Notes: a model not told the origin generated them from the sequence alone. 64,000 bases of DNA from an uncultured Marinomonas sp. (GCA_947493575.1 CANLRQ010000001.1:222006-286005), one strand, 5' to 3'. Shown: positions 9,500-21,035, numbered from the stretch's first letter. Program-made: numbers and translations.

Positions 9500-10123
9500 A
9501 TGTCAGCTACATTAATTTACTGCTATGACCCCATGTGCAGCTGGTGCTGGGGGTTTAAACCAACGTGGAAAGCCTTACAAAAGGCGCTAGAGCCTAGTAT
9601 CGAATCTGGAGAGCTTTCAATCAATACTATGTTAGGGGGTTTGGCTGTCGATTCAAATGATCCTATGCCAACGCAAATGCAAACCATGCTACAAGGAACA
9701 TGGGAACGTATAGCAAATCAATTAGGTACCGAATTTAATTTCGATTTTTGGACACTATGCCAACCTAGACGTTCAACCTACCCAGCTTGTCGAGCCTGTT
9801 TTGTTGCCAGAGACCATAATTTAGAGTCAGACATGCTACAAGCAATACAAGAAGCGTATTATTTAAAAGCAAAAAACCCTTCAGATATTGATACGTTAAG
9901 CCACTGCGCTGAGCACATTGGACTCAATCCAATCGAGTTTCAAAAGGCAATGCAGCATACAAAAGACCAAGGATTACTGGAAAAAGAAATCAACAGTGCC
10001 CGCAATTTAGAGCTCAATTCATTTCCATCTTTGGCCGTCTTAAAAGGTGATAAACTGGTTCATATTCCTTTAGATTACACAGACATAAATTCTATGTTAA
10101 ACAACATAAAAGCGGCGATATAA
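9500..10123 (+). CDS. DsbA-family (COG3531-like) thioredoxin-fold oxidoreductase
   Basis: Start ATG at 9500; upstream in-frame ATGs fall inside the terminator and are unlikely. The 207-residue protein begins with the active-site motif DPMCSWCWGF (CSWC at about residues 12-15). A second cysteine pair occurs in PACRACFVARDH (about 95). The fold matches the DsbA/FrnE group of thiol-disulfide oxidoreductases. There is no signal peptide, so it is probably cytoplasmic, as in FrnE-like and 2-hydroxychromene isomerase-like relatives. The substrate is not known. Confidence 0.85.
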   Translation: MSATLIYCYDPMCSWCWGFKPTWKALQKALEPSIESGELSINTMLGGLAVDSNDPMPTQMQTMLQGTWERIANQLGTEFNFDFWTLCQPRRSTYPACRACFVARDHNLESDMLQAIQEAYYLKAKNPSDIDTLSHCAEHIGLNPIEFQKAMQHTKDQGLLEKEINSARNLELNSFPSLAVLKGDKLVHIPLDYTDINSMLNNIKAAI

Positions 10124-10159
10124 TCCTATCGCCTCTTCTATGAAGTTTATGATAATTAA

Positions 10160-11398
10160 CTACCGTGGCACACAATCCTCAAGAGCGTTAAGCAGTTGGT
10201 CGATTTCATTTTGACTTGTGTAATGAACAAAAGACAACCTGACAACACCCGTCTCTGGGTCTATTCCCATCGCCTCAAGTAACCTCACCGCATAAAAATG
10301 CCCAGCACCACAAATAATGCCCTTCTTAGTTAAAGCCAATGCTAATTGCTGTGGAGTTTGATTTTTAGGCACCAAAGAAATAACAGCGGCTCTTTCTTGA
10401 GCGCTGGATGGGCCTATTAAAGTAAGCTGAGGGTGTTTATCAACGAATGAAAGTACCTGAGATAATAAAGGTGTTTCCGCTGCATGCATTAATGAGCGAA
10501 TTCGTTGCGCTTTTTCTTGAACGTCTGCTGTCTTTGAATAATGGTAATCATGCAATGCATCAAAATAATCCATCACTCCTTGGCTAGCCGCCACTTGCGC
10601 ATGATCAGGGCCAGCAGGTACAAACCATTTGTGTTTATACTCCCCATTAAAGTAATGGGATTGATTACCTAATTCTTCTGCCATATCTGACCGAATGGCC
10701 ATAACACCAATATGAGGGCCATAAACTTTATAAAGAGAAAATAAGTAAATATCTGCACCTAAAATTCCGACATTAGGTAATTCATGCCCTGCATACGACA
10801 CACCGTCAACCACAGTGCGAACACCACACAGTTTGGCTTTATGGCAAATTTCAGCAACAGGGTTAATATGAGCGACCAAGTTTGAACAGTGGGGAAATAA
10901 CAGTAACTTTGTTTTAGAAGTAAAAAGTACATCTAATTGAGAAACATCCAGTGTTCCTGTCAATGGATCTACCTTCCACTCTTTAACAATAATGCCTTTC
11001 TTTGCTAGGCGGCGCCAAACACCTGAGTTAGCTTCATGATCTTGATTGGTAACAACAATTTCATCCCCCTCATGCAAAATGTTAGCAAATGCATTCGCTA
11101 ATACATAAGTATTTTGAGACGTTGAGGGGCCAAGATGAACTTCATCCACTTCTATATTTAAGTATTCAGCTAATCTGTTATATGATTCATCCATATGTTG
11201 ACCTGCTTTTTGGGAAGCAGGATGCAAATGGTACGGTTGCAACTTTGTCTCTTTATAGTAGTTTGTTAAACGGTCAATCACATGTTTACAAGCATACGAT
11301 CCACCCGCATTATCAAAAAAAGCTTGCCCCTGAAGAGACGGCTCAGAAAAAGCGGGAAATTGTGAACGAACAAAATCAAGATTTAAACTAGGGGTCAT
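10160..11398 (-). CDS. Class V aminotransferase-fold, cysteine desulfurase-like protein (VC1184 type)
   Basis: Start 11398 is chosen over the ATG at 11410 because the GGAG RBS lies between them, giving 412 residues. It is a PLP enzyme of the cysteine-desulfurase/class V fold: FFDNAGGSYA near 30, GPSTSQNTYVLA (cofactor phosphate region), TNQDHEANSGVW, VVDGVSYAGHELP, and the Schiff-base Lys in FSLYKVYGPHIGVM. These blocks match the VC1184-type subfamily of desulfurase-like proteins. The C-terminus has a Cys in GIICGAGHFYAV instead of the SufS-type SHC motif, so true desulfurase activity is uncertain. It lies downstream of the MocR gene on the same strand and close to csdA-csdE. Confidence 0.85.
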   Translation of the reverse strand: MTPSLNLDFVRSQFPAFSEPSLQGQAFFDNAGGSYACKHVIDRLTNYYKETKLQPYHLHPASQKAGQHMDESYNRLAEYLNIEVDEVHLGPSTSQNTYVLANAFANILHEGDEIVVTNQDHEANSGVWRRLAKKGIIVKEWKVDPLTGTLDVSQLDVLFTSKTKLLLFPHCSNLVAHINPVAEICHKAKLCGVRTVVDGVSYAGHELPNVGILGADIYLFSLYKVYGPHIGVMAIRSDMAEELGNQSHYFNGEYKHKWFVPAGPDHAQVAASQGVMDYFDALHDYHYSKTADVQEKAQRIRSLMHAAETPLLSQVLSFVDKHPQLTLIGPSSAQERAAVISLVPKNQTPQQLALALTKKGIICGAGHFYAVRLLEAMGIDPETGVVRLSFVHYTSQNEIDQLLNALEDCVPR

Positions 11399-11411
11399 AA
11401 ACCACTCCACA

Positions 11412-11483
11412 TTAAGTCGCCTCGAATAGCAGGCTTTTATTCACATACTGAGGCAAGAGAGCTTGTTCGCACCTTCTTTCCAA
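11412..11483 (-). repeat. Half copy (copy C) of the DnaA-box-bearing palindromic repeat
   Basis: Read on the minus strand, this segment matches the left arm of the 111-bp repeat after gyrB: the AAGGTGCGAA block, CTCTTGCCTCAG, a DnaA-box-like TGTGAATAA (one change from TGTGGATAA), and AAAGCCTGCTATTCGAGGCGA. The right arm is missing. It lies immediately upstream of the VC1184-type gene RBS and so may include part of its promoter region. Confidence 0.75.
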
Positions 11484-11506
11484 TATTTCTCTGTAACAAA
11501 GGGGTT

Positions 11507-13015
11507 TTATCCAAAATCATGATTAATAAGATCTAACATTGGATTATATAAAGGCTCCACTTCCTCTTTTTTACGATCGCTTAAGTCGGCTTCCTCCACT
11601 TTTTTCGAGTCTTTTATTTGTTTTTCAGATTCCTCACTTACCTCTTCTTCAATCACAGGCTCTATTTTTGTGAGCTCTTCAATCAGCCACAAAAGAGTCG
11701 TATCTATTTCTTCTGTTGTTAAATTTAGCGCCAGCCATTCATGGGCACCTTTTTCATAAAAAACCAACTCTCCAGCAAGTAACCCTAATTTATTTGTGTC
11801 TTTCGCAGCCTCTAGTGCTGAACGTAAAGAATCAGCAAGAGTGGTATCGAATCGTAACCATAAAAATCTCCCACCTTTTGCTGCTATCACACTAACTTTA
11901 TCGCTCAATGAGGATTCTAACTGCGCTTTTATACTTTCAGCCTTTCTCCAAATAGCACGTGCTAGTCCATTCAGTTTTCTATCTAGATTCTGTTTTGAGC
12001 CTTGTAGAAAGGCATTCTGAACTCCTAAAGGTGGCGTTAACTGAGCAGCAAAGAAAGCATGATTAAAAGAAGAGAATTGACCATCTAACAATACCCAAGC
12101 AATATCATTACCCTGCTGGTCAAAATGCTCTAAAGCCCCAATATAAAAAACACGCCCTTGTGCGTCTAAGGATTTATAGGTAATAGGCCATTTGCCTTTA
12201 TAACTTAAGCAAGAGGACATATCCCACTCGATCGCTAATAAATTAAGCTCATCTAATAAAGCGATCCAACGTCGTAAACTTAAATTGCTTATCAATTGCC
12301 CTGCAGGTAAAGAAAATTGCCCAGGTAAAACAACCAACTGAATTTGTTGCTCTTCAATGCACTCACGTACTAAATCCAAATCCGCTCCATGATTACCCGC
12401 AGTAATAACAACAGGAACTCTATCTAGGTCCAATAAGGTTTGAGTAAGCCGATAATCACAGGGAGCAATAACCAAAACCTTATCTTGCACATTCGTTAAC
12501 TGATGAACTGCCTGAGTAAAAAGCGCCTGAGAGCTGTGCCCTAACCATATAGAGTCAGCTTTGTTCTGAATACCAAGCGCATTTAAATGCTCATTCACTC
12601 CATTAAGAGCTGCTTTTTCTCCTTGTCCGATCGCCATTTTTGATTTTGTATCGGCAGTAAACAAATCGCTTCTCATTAAGGGATACACTTGGCCCGTCAG
12701 TGTTGTGTGATTACATACTCTTTGCTCAAAAGATAATCGTGAAGAAGTTGTAAGTGTTTGAAACGTATCGCTTAAAATAGGAATAGCTGCACGGAGCTGA
12801 GAACGATGACATACAAAATAACCAGACTTAGGCTGTGATTCAATCCAGCCCTCTTTAGCCAATATTTCATAAACATGAATCACAGTATTTAAACTAACAC
12901 CCTGTTCCTTTGCAACTGATCGCAATGAAGGCATTTTATCTCCAGCAACAAAAGCCCCCTTAGCAAGCTGCTCCTGAAACCAATCAATGAGGTTTTGATA
13001 AAGAAATTCTGTCAC
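11507..13015 (-). CDS. MocR-type GntR/aminotransferase-fold regulator with degenerate PLP site
   Basis: A 502-residue protein with a GTG start and an AAGGT RBS. Residues 1-70 form a GntR winged helix (AGDKMPSLRSVAKEQGVSLN, then TVIHVYEILAKEGWIESQPKSGYFV). Residues about 110-440 align with the fold-type I aminotransferase domain of MocR regulators. The usual SFSK Schiff-base block is replaced by GALEHFDQQG, with His at the Lys position. The Tyr of the DDY motif is Met (IEWDMSS), and the C-terminal substrate Arg is Ala (WLALNLT). A charged tail rich in Glu and Lys follows residue 445. PLP binding is therefore doubtful. It is divergent from csdA (150 bp apart), so control of the csd genes, itself, or the downstream class V gene is plausible. 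Confidence 0.85.
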   Translation of the reverse strand: MTEFLYQNLIDWFQEQLAKGAFVAGDKMPSLRSVAKEQGVSLNTVIHVYEILAKEGWIESQPKSGYFVCHRSQLRAAIPILSDTFQTLTTSSRLSFEQRVCNHTTLTGQVYPLMRSDLFTADTKSKMAIGQGEKAALNGVNEHLNALGIQNKADSIWLGHSSQALFTQAVHQLTNVQDKVLVIAPCDYRLTQTLLDLDRVPVVITAGNHGADLDLVRECIEEQQIQLVVLPGQFSLPAGQLISNLSLRRWIALLDELNLLAIEWDMSSCLSYKGKWPITYKSLDAQGRVFYIGALEHFDQQGNDIAWVLLDGQFSSFNHAFFAAQLTPPLGVQNAFLQGSKQNLDRKLNGLARAIWRKAESIKAQLESSLSDKVSVIAAKGGRFLWLRFDTTLADSLRSALEAAKDTNKLGLLAGELVFYEKGAHEWLALNLTTEEIDTTLLWLIEELTKIEPVIEEEVSEESEKQIKDSKKVEEADLSDRKKEEVEPLYNPMLDLINHDFG

Positions 13016-13165
13016 GTTTTGTACCTTCTAAATATATAAAATAAATCTCTGTAACTAATAATGATCGTGTATAGCCTATTTTCCAACTAAAAATAAAAAA
13101 TAAAATCGTAAGTGCTGTTTTTCTAGCGACTTCAGGTACAATCAAATGAAGCGAAAATATTTAGC

Positions 13166-14395
13166 ATGAGTCAATCTATGGTATTTGATCCTCACTCTAT
13201 TCGACAAGAATTCCCTATTTTACAACAGCCTGCATATGAACATGAGCTGGTTTATCTCGATAATGCAGCCACCACACAAAAGCCAATTTTTGTCTTAGAA
13301 CGGCTACTAGGGTATTACCAAACTACGAATGCGAATGTACATAGAGGAGCGCATTTCCTTAGTGATCAAGCAACGTCTCAATTTGAGCGTGCAAGGGAAA
13401 CAGTCGCACGATTTATTAATGCCTCAGAGAAAGGTCAGGTCATTTGGTCTAAAGGTACTACAGAGGCCATAAATATGGTCGCGTATGGCATTGAGCACCT
13501 TCTTGACCCTGAAGACGAAATACTAATATCCAGTCTTGAACATCACGCTAATTTAGTCCCTTGGCAACAACTTGCTTTTCGCACAGGAGCAAGGTTAAGA
13601 GTCATTCCTTTTACATCTGATGGCTTATGGCAACCAGAGTACGCCAATTACTTTTCAGATAGAACTAAAGTCGTTGCTTGCACCCAAGTATCAAACGCTA
13701 TAGGGGTACAGTTACCTATTCAAGAAGTGATTCACCATGCGAAACAAGTCAATGCAATTACTCTAATAGATGGCGCTCAAGCAGTGGCTCATTATTCGAT
13801 TGATGTCAGTCAATTAGATTGCGACTTCTACGTTTTCTCGGGACATAAAATGTATGGCCCTACCGGTATCGGTGTTCTTTATGGAAAAACAGATGCTTTA
13901 GATAGCCTACTACCCTCCCAAACTGGAGGAGAAATGGTGTTGCATGTTACTTATCAGGCAACCGAATTTAATATTCTCCCGTATCGTCTGGAAGCAGGCA
14001 CCCCAAATATTGAAGGAGCTATTGGACTCGCTGCGGCATGTGAATATCTACAAAAACACGATAGAGAAGCTATATTACAATGGGAACAGTTTTTAGTTCA
14101 AAGAGTGCATTCTTTATTAGAGAACAGAACCGATATCGAGATTTACTCTCCTAGAGACAACAGTACTTTAGTGTCTCTATCGGTAAAAACAGCCCACATT
14201 ATGGACCTAAATAACTACTTGGACAGTAAAGGTATTGCCGTTCGTGGAGGAAGTCACTGTGCACACCCTCTAATGGCTCAATTGGGCGTATCAGGTACAT
14301 TAAGAGCTTCTTTTGCCTGTTATAACACCATAGAAGAAGCCGAGCACTTTGCGAACACCTTACTAGAAGCCGCCGAACTGCTATCCGAGGACTAA
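13166..14395 (+). CDS. csdA: Cysteine desulfurase CsdA (SufS/CsdA group II)
   Basis: A 409-residue group II cysteine desulfurase, which removes sulfur from L-cysteine as a persulfide for Fe-S or thio-modification pathways. Visible blocks are YLDNAATTQKP (near 30), NANVHRGAH, SSLEHHANLVPWQ (PLP-stacking His), DGAQAVAHYSIDV, the Schiff-base Lys in FSGHKMYGPTGIG (near 225), and the active-site Cys in RGGSHCAHP (near 360). It is assigned as CsdA rather than SufS because it is followed 5 bp later by a CsdE/SufE-like gene and then a tcdA/csdL gene, with no sufBCD. The RBS before the ATG is weak. Confidence 0.9.
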   Translation: MSQSMVFDPHSIRQEFPILQQPAYEHELVYLDNAATTQKPIFVLERLLGYYQTTNANVHRGAHFLSDQATSQFERARETVARFINASEKGQVIWSKGTTEAINMVAYGIEHLLDPEDEILISSLEHHANLVPWQQLAFRTGARLRVIPFTSDGLWQPEYANYFSDRTKVVACTQVSNAIGVQLPIQEVIHHAKQVNAITLIDGAQAVAHYSIDVSQLDCDFYVFSGHKMYGPTGIGVLYGKTDALDSLLPSQTGGEMVLHVTYQATEFNILPYRLEAGTPNIEGAIGLAAACEYLQKHDREAILQWEQFLVQRVHSLLENRTDIEIYSPRDNSTLVSLSVKTAHIMDLNNYLDSKGIAVRGGSHCAHPLMAQLGVSGTLRASFACYNTIEEAEHFANTLLEAAELLSED

Positions 14396-14400
14396 TTAAA

Positions 14401-14796
14401 ATGGAACACCTACCCTATCAAAACATTAAAGAGCAGCTGCAATCCTGTCGTAGTAAAGAGGAAACCTTTAAAGCACTAGTAACCTTGAGCAAAACCTTAA
14501 TTAGACTCACTCCAGAAGATAAAATAGACAGTAATCTAGTAAAGGGTTGCGAAACTGCCGTTTGGTTAATTATCGATAGAACAAACAACATTCCTCAGTT
14601 TAAAGCAGACAGTGATGCCAAGCTAATGAGAGGCATATTAGTTACAATTCTCAGCCTTATTGAAGGCAGAAGTACACACGAAATACAAAGTATGGACTTA
14701 TCGTCTGAACTTGCTCAACTAAATTTAGGCAGCTATCTAACCCAATCAAGAACAAATGGCGTGTTATCTATACTTAAAAAAATTGCTCAGACTTAA
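14401..14796 (+). CDS. csdE: SufE/CsdE family sulfur acceptor protein
   Basis: A 131-residue SufE-family protein that accepts the persulfide from CsdA. The acceptor Cys is in VKGCETAVWL (near residue 50), matching the family VxGCxSxVW pattern. The second half is alpha-helical with the typical GILVTILS and LGSYLTQSRTNGVLSI blocks. Only 5 bp separate it from csdA, which indicates co-transcription. It is slightly shorter than E. coli CsdE. Confidence 0.9.
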   Translation: MEHLPYQNIKEQLQSCRSKEETFKALVTLSKTLIRLTPEDKIDSNLVKGCETAVWLIIDRTNNIPQFKADSDAKLMRGILVTILSLIEGRSTHEIQSMDLSSELAQLNLGSYLTQSRTNGVLSILKKIAQT

Positions 14797-14881
14797 TATG
14801 AACATAATAGATAAAGATTCAAAGCGCAAAGAAGTAACATTCATGGTCAGTTCCTTGCTCTTCTTTAGATAATTTTAATCT

Positions 14882-15667
14882 TTAAAGGGCTTCAGCCTTT
14901 TTAGCAAGTTTCTCCAAGACTCTTCCTGCAGCCACAAGTCCAAAAGTTGCCGTTACAACAGTACTTGAACCAAAACCTGAATCACATCCCAACTTGGTAT
15001 CAGCCCCCCAATCAGGTCTCTCTAAGCGAATTGAGCCATCTTCGTGTTGATACCTAAGTTGTTCTGTAGAGTAGACACATTCAACTTCAAATCGGCGTTT
15101 AATATTTTTAGGAAAATTGTTGTGTCGCCTTAGAAAGTTTCTTAATTTTGCAGCTAAAGGGTCTCGCTCAGTACGAGAAAGGTCAGCAATCATCACTTTT
15201 GTCGGATCTATTTGCCCACCGGCCCCACCAATGGTGATAATTTTTACTTTATTACGGCGACACCAAGCAACCATTGCTGCTTTAGGTTTTAAACTATCAA
15301 TGGCATCGATAACATAATCAAAACTGTTATCTAATAACTCAGCAACATTTTCAGGCGTTACAAAATCTTCAATAATATTTACTTCGCAGTTAGGGTTGAT
15401 CAGCTTAATTCGATCCGCCATTACATCAACTTTTGCTTTACCAACATTTCCATCTAATGCATGTATCTGACGATTGGTATTAGTGATACAAACATCATCC
15501 ATATCTATCAAGGTAATTCGACCAATGCCTGAACGTGCCAACGCTTCTGCTGACCAAGCTCCAACACCACCAATTCCAACAACACAAATATGGGCTTGAG
15601 TATAAAACTCATATGCATTCACTCCATATAAACGACGAACGCCACCAAAACGCAGTTCTTCAGACAC
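14882..15667 (-). CDS. tcdA: tRNA threonylcarbamoyladenosine dehydratase TcdA (CsdL)
   Basis: An E1-like ATP-dependent enzyme that cyclises t6A37 of tRNA to ct6A. The GTG start at 15667 is chosen over the ATG at 15721: a GAGGTG RBS lies just upstream, and the resulting 261-residue N-terminus (SEELRFGGVRRLYG) matches known TcdA. Motifs are the nucleotide-binding GIGGVGAWSAEALARSGIG, LIDMDDVCITNTNRQ, FVTPENVAELL, and GCDSGFGSSTVVTATFG. It faces csdA-csdE convergently. In E. coli the same three genes (csdA, csdE, csdL) cluster, and sulfur transfer supports TcdA function. Confidence 0.93.
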   Translation of the reverse strand: MSEELRFGGVRRLYGVNAYEFYTQAHICVVGIGGVGAWSAEALARSGIGRITLIDMDDVCITNTNRQIHALDGNVGKAKVDVMADRIKLINPNCEVNIIEDFVTPENVAELLDNSFDYVIDAIDSLKPKAAMVAWCRRNKVKIITIGGAGGQIDPTKVMIADLSRTERDPLAAKLRNFLRRHNNFPKNIKRRFEVECVYSTEQLRYQHEDGSIRLERPDWGADTKLGCDSGFGSSTVVTATFGLVAAGRVLEKLAKKAEAL

Positions 15668-15838
15668 TAATAACACCTCAAAAATTAAACCTATTGCCAT
15701 TAATGCAATACAAATGGCCAAGCGAAACTAAAACTAAAACTAAAAATCGCATCTTTAAACTAACTTGATTAGAATCAAACTCTACTGAGTCTCCTCAGTT
15801 TTGCTTTCATGAAATACCGTAACAAAGGTTATAACTGA

Positions 15839-16579
15839 ATGATTCAACAAGCTTTCGAACAACTTGGTCTTACACCTAGAGAAACTCAATTATATCAAAC
15901 CTTATTACAACTTGGGCCAGCCTCTATTAGAGACATTGCTGAAAAAAGTGGTATTAATCGTGGAGCAGCATACGAATCCCTTAAGCAATTACAGGTAAAG
16001 GGTGTTGTGAGCTATTTTCCTAAGGGAAAACGTCGTTTTTTTTCAGCGGAAAACCCTGATATTTTATTAAGACTTGCAGTAGAGAAACAACAACGATTAG
16101 AGAAAACAATCGAAACACTGAAAACCAGTATCATTCCAAATTTACATCAGCAACAGCCTGATTATAACCAAACAAATGTTCGTTATTATGAAGGAGATGA
16201 TGGCATTGAATGGGTATTACGGGATATTTTGGAAGTCGTTTCCCAACAAAATAACAAAGAATACTGCGTCTTTTCTTCTAAACCAATACGACCTTACTTG
16301 TATCGACCCTTTCCAACCTATACGAAACATAGAGTAAAATTGGGTATAAATGTAAAGGTGATTGCAATTGGAGATGGTGGTGAAGACGCTGAACTATCAG
16401 AGAGGAAATGGATAAAAACAGACGGTGCTGTCGATGCCAGCTATATTGCCATCTACCCACCCAAATGTGCCATTATTTCCCTTGCTAGTAATAACTTCCC
16501 TTCAGCAGTGGTCCTTGAGTCAAAAGACATATCGAAGGCACAACAAATTATTTTTGATACTTTATGGAAATTATTGTGA
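15839..16579 (+). CDS. TrmB-like HTH transcriptional regulator
   Basis: A 246-residue protein. The N-terminal 75 residues form a TrmB-type winged helix (LGLTPRETQLYQTLLQLGPASIRDIAEKSGINRGAAYESLKQLQVKGVV). A helical stretch (about 78-105) may dimerise, and a C-terminal effector-like domain (about 115-246) shows no recognisable sugar-binding motif. It is divergent from tcdA across about 170 bp and is terminated by a strong hairpin. Target genes and ligand are unknown. Confidence 0.75.
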   Translation: MIQQAFEQLGLTPRETQLYQTLLQLGPASIRDIAEKSGINRGAAYESLKQLQVKGVVSYFPKGKRRFFSAENPDILLRLAVEKQQRLEKTIETLKTSIIPNLHQQQPDYNQTNVRYYEGDDGIEWVLRDILEVVSQQNNKEYCVFSSKPIRPYLYRPFPTYTKHRVKLGINVKVIAIGDGGEDAELSERKWIKTDGAVDASYIAIYPPKCAIISLASNNFPSAVVLESKDISKAQQIIFDTLWKLL

Positions 16580-16600
16580 CTCCTCTTTTCAATAGGCATA

Positions 16601-16637
16601 AAAAAACCACCTTCGTTTGCACTAAGGTGGTTTTTTT
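16601..16637. terminator. Bidirectional intrinsic terminator between TrmB-like gene and atp operon
   Basis: Arms AAAAAACCACCTT and AAGGTGGTTTTTT pair perfectly with a 10-nt loop. The A and T tracts allow termination in both directions: the regulator gene on plus and the atp operon (after atpC) on minus. Confidence 0.92.
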
Positions 16638-16658
16638 ACTGGGTGACGAATCAATCAA

Positions 16659-17075
16659 TTACTTATGACGAATCTGATTGATTGTTCGTAACCTAGCCAC
16701 AGCTTCCGCTAGTTCAGCTGTTGCACGAGAAAAATCAATATCAGAGTTCTGTTGACTCAATAATTCTTCTGCATGTTTCTTAGCTTCTAGCGCAGCCGCT
16801 TCGTCCAGATCATGAGCACGAATAGCGGTATCTGCCAAAACAGTAATACGATGTGGTTGAACTTCAAGATAACCACCCGATACGAAGATTACATCTTCTT
16901 CACCATTTTGTTTAACCACACGAACAGGGCCTGGAATCAGTGGAGTCAATAATGGTGCATGTCCAGGTTTTATGCCTAGATCACCAAAACTACCGGCCGC
17001 CACAAGAGTCTCTACCGATCCAGAGAAAATCTCTTGCTCAGCGCTTACGATATCGCAGTGAACTGTGATAGCCAT
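16659..17075 (-). CDS. atpC: ATP synthase F1 epsilon subunit
   Basis: A 138-residue epsilon subunit, last gene of the atp operon. The N-terminal beta-sandwich ([52 protein letters not shown]) and a C-terminal helical hairpin ([10 protein letters not shown]..., [10 protein letters not shown]) are both present. It regulates F1 rotation and ATPase activity at the central stalk. Length is normal. Confidence 0.96.
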   Translation of the reverse strand: MAITVHCDIVSAEQEIFSGSVETLVAAGSFGDLGIKPGHAPLLTPLIPGPVRVVKQNGEEDVIFVSGGYLEVQPHRITVLADTAIRAHDLDEAAALEAKKHAEELLSQQNSDIDFSRATAELAEAVARLRTINQIRHK

Positions 17076-17137
17076 AAGATGCCTCTCTTATTCAGGCTTA
17101 ACCGAAACTTAATAAGCTAAGCTTCGGTTATGCATGG

Positions 17138-18526
<1,389 letters not shown>

Positions 18527-18542
18527 TTAATACCAAAATACC

Positions 18543-19403
18543 TTAAACCGCTGCCGCGCCACTTACAATCTCAGAAATTTCCTGAGTAATCGCAGCCTGA
18601 CGAGCCTTGTTGTACACCAACTGTAGTTCATCGATGATATCACCAGCATTATCTGTTGCGTTTTTCATAGCCAACATTCGAGCGGCTTGTTCACACGCAA
18701 TATTCTCGACAACTGATTGATACACTTGAGATTCGATGAAACGAACCAATAAACCATCAAGAATATCAACGGCTTCAGGTTCGTAAATGTAATCCCAGTG
18801 GTGTTGTAATTGTTCATTCTCTTCTGCATTAAGCGGTAAAAGCTGCTCAACCGTAGGTTTCTGAGTCATTGTATTTACAAACTCATTAGAAACAACATAC
18901 AAACGATCAAGACGACCTTCATCAAATGCATCCAGCATTACCTTAACACTGCCAACTAGGACAGAAGCTTCAGGTGCGTCACCTAAACCAGTAACTGCAG
19001 CTGCCACATTACCACCATAGTTTTTGAAGAATGATACAGCTTTACTACCGATAGCACAGATGTCAATTTCGACACCGTCATCAGAAAACTGTTTCATATC
19101 TCTTAGTGCTGCTTTGAATACATTGACATTCAAACCACCACATAAACCACGATCAGATGAGACTATGATATAACCAACACGCTTCGCCTCACGATCGGTA
19201 AGGTAACGGTGTTTATACTCAGGATTAGCATTGGCCAAATGGCCAATAACTTGGCGAATTCGCTCCGCATACGGACGAGAAGAAGCCATACGATCCTGAG
19301 CTTTACGTGTCTTACTCGCAGCTACTTTTTCCATAGCACGGGTAATTTTACGCGTATTGTTAATGCTCGCAATCTGTGTGCGTATCTCTTTTCCGACTGC
19401 CAT
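18543..19403 (-). CDS. atpG: ATP synthase F1 gamma subunit
   Basis: A 286-residue central-stalk subunit. The N-terminal helix ([25 protein letters not shown]), the middle [16 protein letters not shown] block, and the C-terminal helix ([43 protein letters not shown]) are standard. It couples rotation of the c-ring to the beta subunits. Lies between atpA and atpD. Confidence 0.97.
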   Translation of the reverse strand: MAVGKEIRTQIASINNTRKITRAMEKVAASKTRKAQDRMASSRPYAERIRQVIGHLANANPEYKHRYLTDREAKRVGYIIVSSDRGLCGGLNVNVFKAALRDMKQFSDDGVEIDICAIGSKAVSFFKNYGGNVAAAVTGLGDAPEASVLVGSVKVMLDAFDEGRLDRLYVVSNEFVNTMTQKPTVEQLLPLNAEENEQLQHHWDYIYEPEAVDILDGLLVRFIESQVYQSVVENIACEQAARMLAMKNATDNAGDIIDELQLVYNKARQAAITQEISEIVSGAAAV

Positions 19404-19490
19404 AATGAACTGCCCTTGTGAGAATGTTAATTCACAAACAACAGAGATGGGTTGGTGATGTTTGGTTATAAACCAACATCACCAAAGCCA

Positions 19491-21035
19491 TTACCAAGTT
19501 TGTGTCGCTTTAAACTTCTCGATTGCCGCTTTAAAAGTTGCTTCAATCTCGCCGTTATAATTACCAGTTTTATTGATGTCAGCCATCAAATCTGCATGTT
19601 CGCTGTGCATATAGCCCAACAAAGATACTTCAAAACTGCTAATTTTGCTTGTTTCAACATCTGCAAGGTAGCCATCATTAGCAGCGTAAAGGATAACGCC
19701 CATGTCAGCGACAGGCATTGGACTAAACTGCTTCTGTTTCATCAGTTCAGTAACCTGCTTACCATGTTCTAACTGTTTACGAGTTGCTTCATCAAGATCA
19801 GAAGCGAACTGAGCAAATGCAGCCAATTCACGATATTGAGCTAATGCTAGACGAATACCACCGCCTAGTTTTTTAACGATTTTAGTCTGAGCAGCACCAC
19901 CAACACGAGATACAGAAATACCAGCATTCATTGCAGGGCGAATACCTGCATTAAACGAGCTAGCTTCCAAGAATATCTGTCCATCTGTAATGGAAATTAC
20001 GTTAGTTGGTACGAAAGCAGATACATCACCACCTTGAGTTTCAATGATAGGAAGAGCGGTTAAAGAACCAGTCTGACCTTTCACTTCACCTTTAGTAAAG
20101 GCTTCTACATAGTCTACGTTTACGCGAGATGCACGTTCTAGAAGACGAGAATGTAGATAGAAAACATCACCTGGGTAAGCTTCACGGCCTGGCGGACGAC
20201 GAAGTAGCAATGAAATTTGACGGTAAGCCCAAGCTTGTTTAGTCAAATCATCATATACGATCAACGCATCTTCACCACGGTCACGGAAGTATTCACCCAT
20301 AGTACAACCAGTGTACGGAGCTAAAAACAGCATAGCAGCAGGGTCAGATGCACCCGCAGCAACGACTGTTGTATATTCCATTGCACCAGCTTCTTCTAAT
20401 TTGCGAACTACGTTAGCAATAGTAGATTGCTTTTGACCAACAGCAACATAAACACATTTAATACCACTGTCTTTTTGAGCAATGATTGTGTCGATAGCAA
20501 GTGCTGTTTTACCAATTTGACGGTCACCGATGATCAACTCACGTTGACCACGACCTACAGGTACCATAGCGTCTACCGCTTTGTAGCCTGTTTGAATTGG
20601 TTGATCTACTGATTGACGTTCAATTACACCAGGTGCAACTTTTTCAACGGCATCAGTTAGTTGTGCATTTATAGGACCTTTGCCGTCAATTGGATTACCC
20701 AATGCGTCAACAACACGACCTAATAGTTCTGGACCGATTGGAACTTCCAAAATACGACCAGTACATTTAACTTTTTGACCTTCTACAAGGTTTTGGTAGT
20801 TGCCTAATACTACAGCACCAACAGAGTCACGCTCTAGGTTTAATGCCATACCATAAACACCACCAGGGAATTCAATCATTTCCCCGTACATTACGTCAGC
20901 TAGACCGTGGATCAATACGATACCGTCTGCTACGCTGACTATTGTGCCCTCATTTTGGGCATCAGAAGAAACATCAAGATTATCGATGCGCTTCTTAATG
21001 ATCTCGCTGATCTCAGATGGATTCAGTTGCTGCAT
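19491..21035 (-). CDS. atpA: ATP synthase F1 alpha subunit
   Basis: A 514-residue non-catalytic nucleotide-binding subunit. It has the P-loop [13 protein letters not shown] (near 170), the [17 protein letters not shown] block (Walker B region, near 265), [24 protein letters not shown], and the [12 protein letters not shown] segment with the arginine finger (near 370). Length and order are typical. Confidence 0.98.
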   Translation of the reverse strand: MQQLNPSEISEIIKKRIDNLDVSSDAQNEGTIVSVADGIVLIHGLADVMYGEMIEFPGGVYGMALNLERDSVGAVVLGNYQNLVEGQKVKCTGRILEVPIGPELLGRVVDALGNPIDGKGPINAQLTDAVEKVAPGVIERQSVDQPIQTGYKAVDAMVPVGRGQRELIIGDRQIGKTALAIDTIIAQKDSGIKCVYVAVGQKQSTIANVVRKLEEAGAMEYTTVVAAGASDPAAMLFLAPYTGCTMGEYFRDRGEDALIVYDDLTKQAWAYRQISLLLRRPPGREAYPGDVFYLHSRLLERASRVNVDYVEAFTKGEVKGQTGSLTALPIIETQGGDVSAFVPTNVISITDGQIFLEASSFNAGIRPAMNAGISVSRVGGAAQTKIVKKLGGGIRLALAQYRELAAFAQFASDLDEATRKQLEHGKQVTELMKQKQFSPMPVADMGVILYAANDGYLADVETSKISSFEVSLLGYMHSEHADLMADINKTGNYNGEIEATFKAAIEKFKATQTW

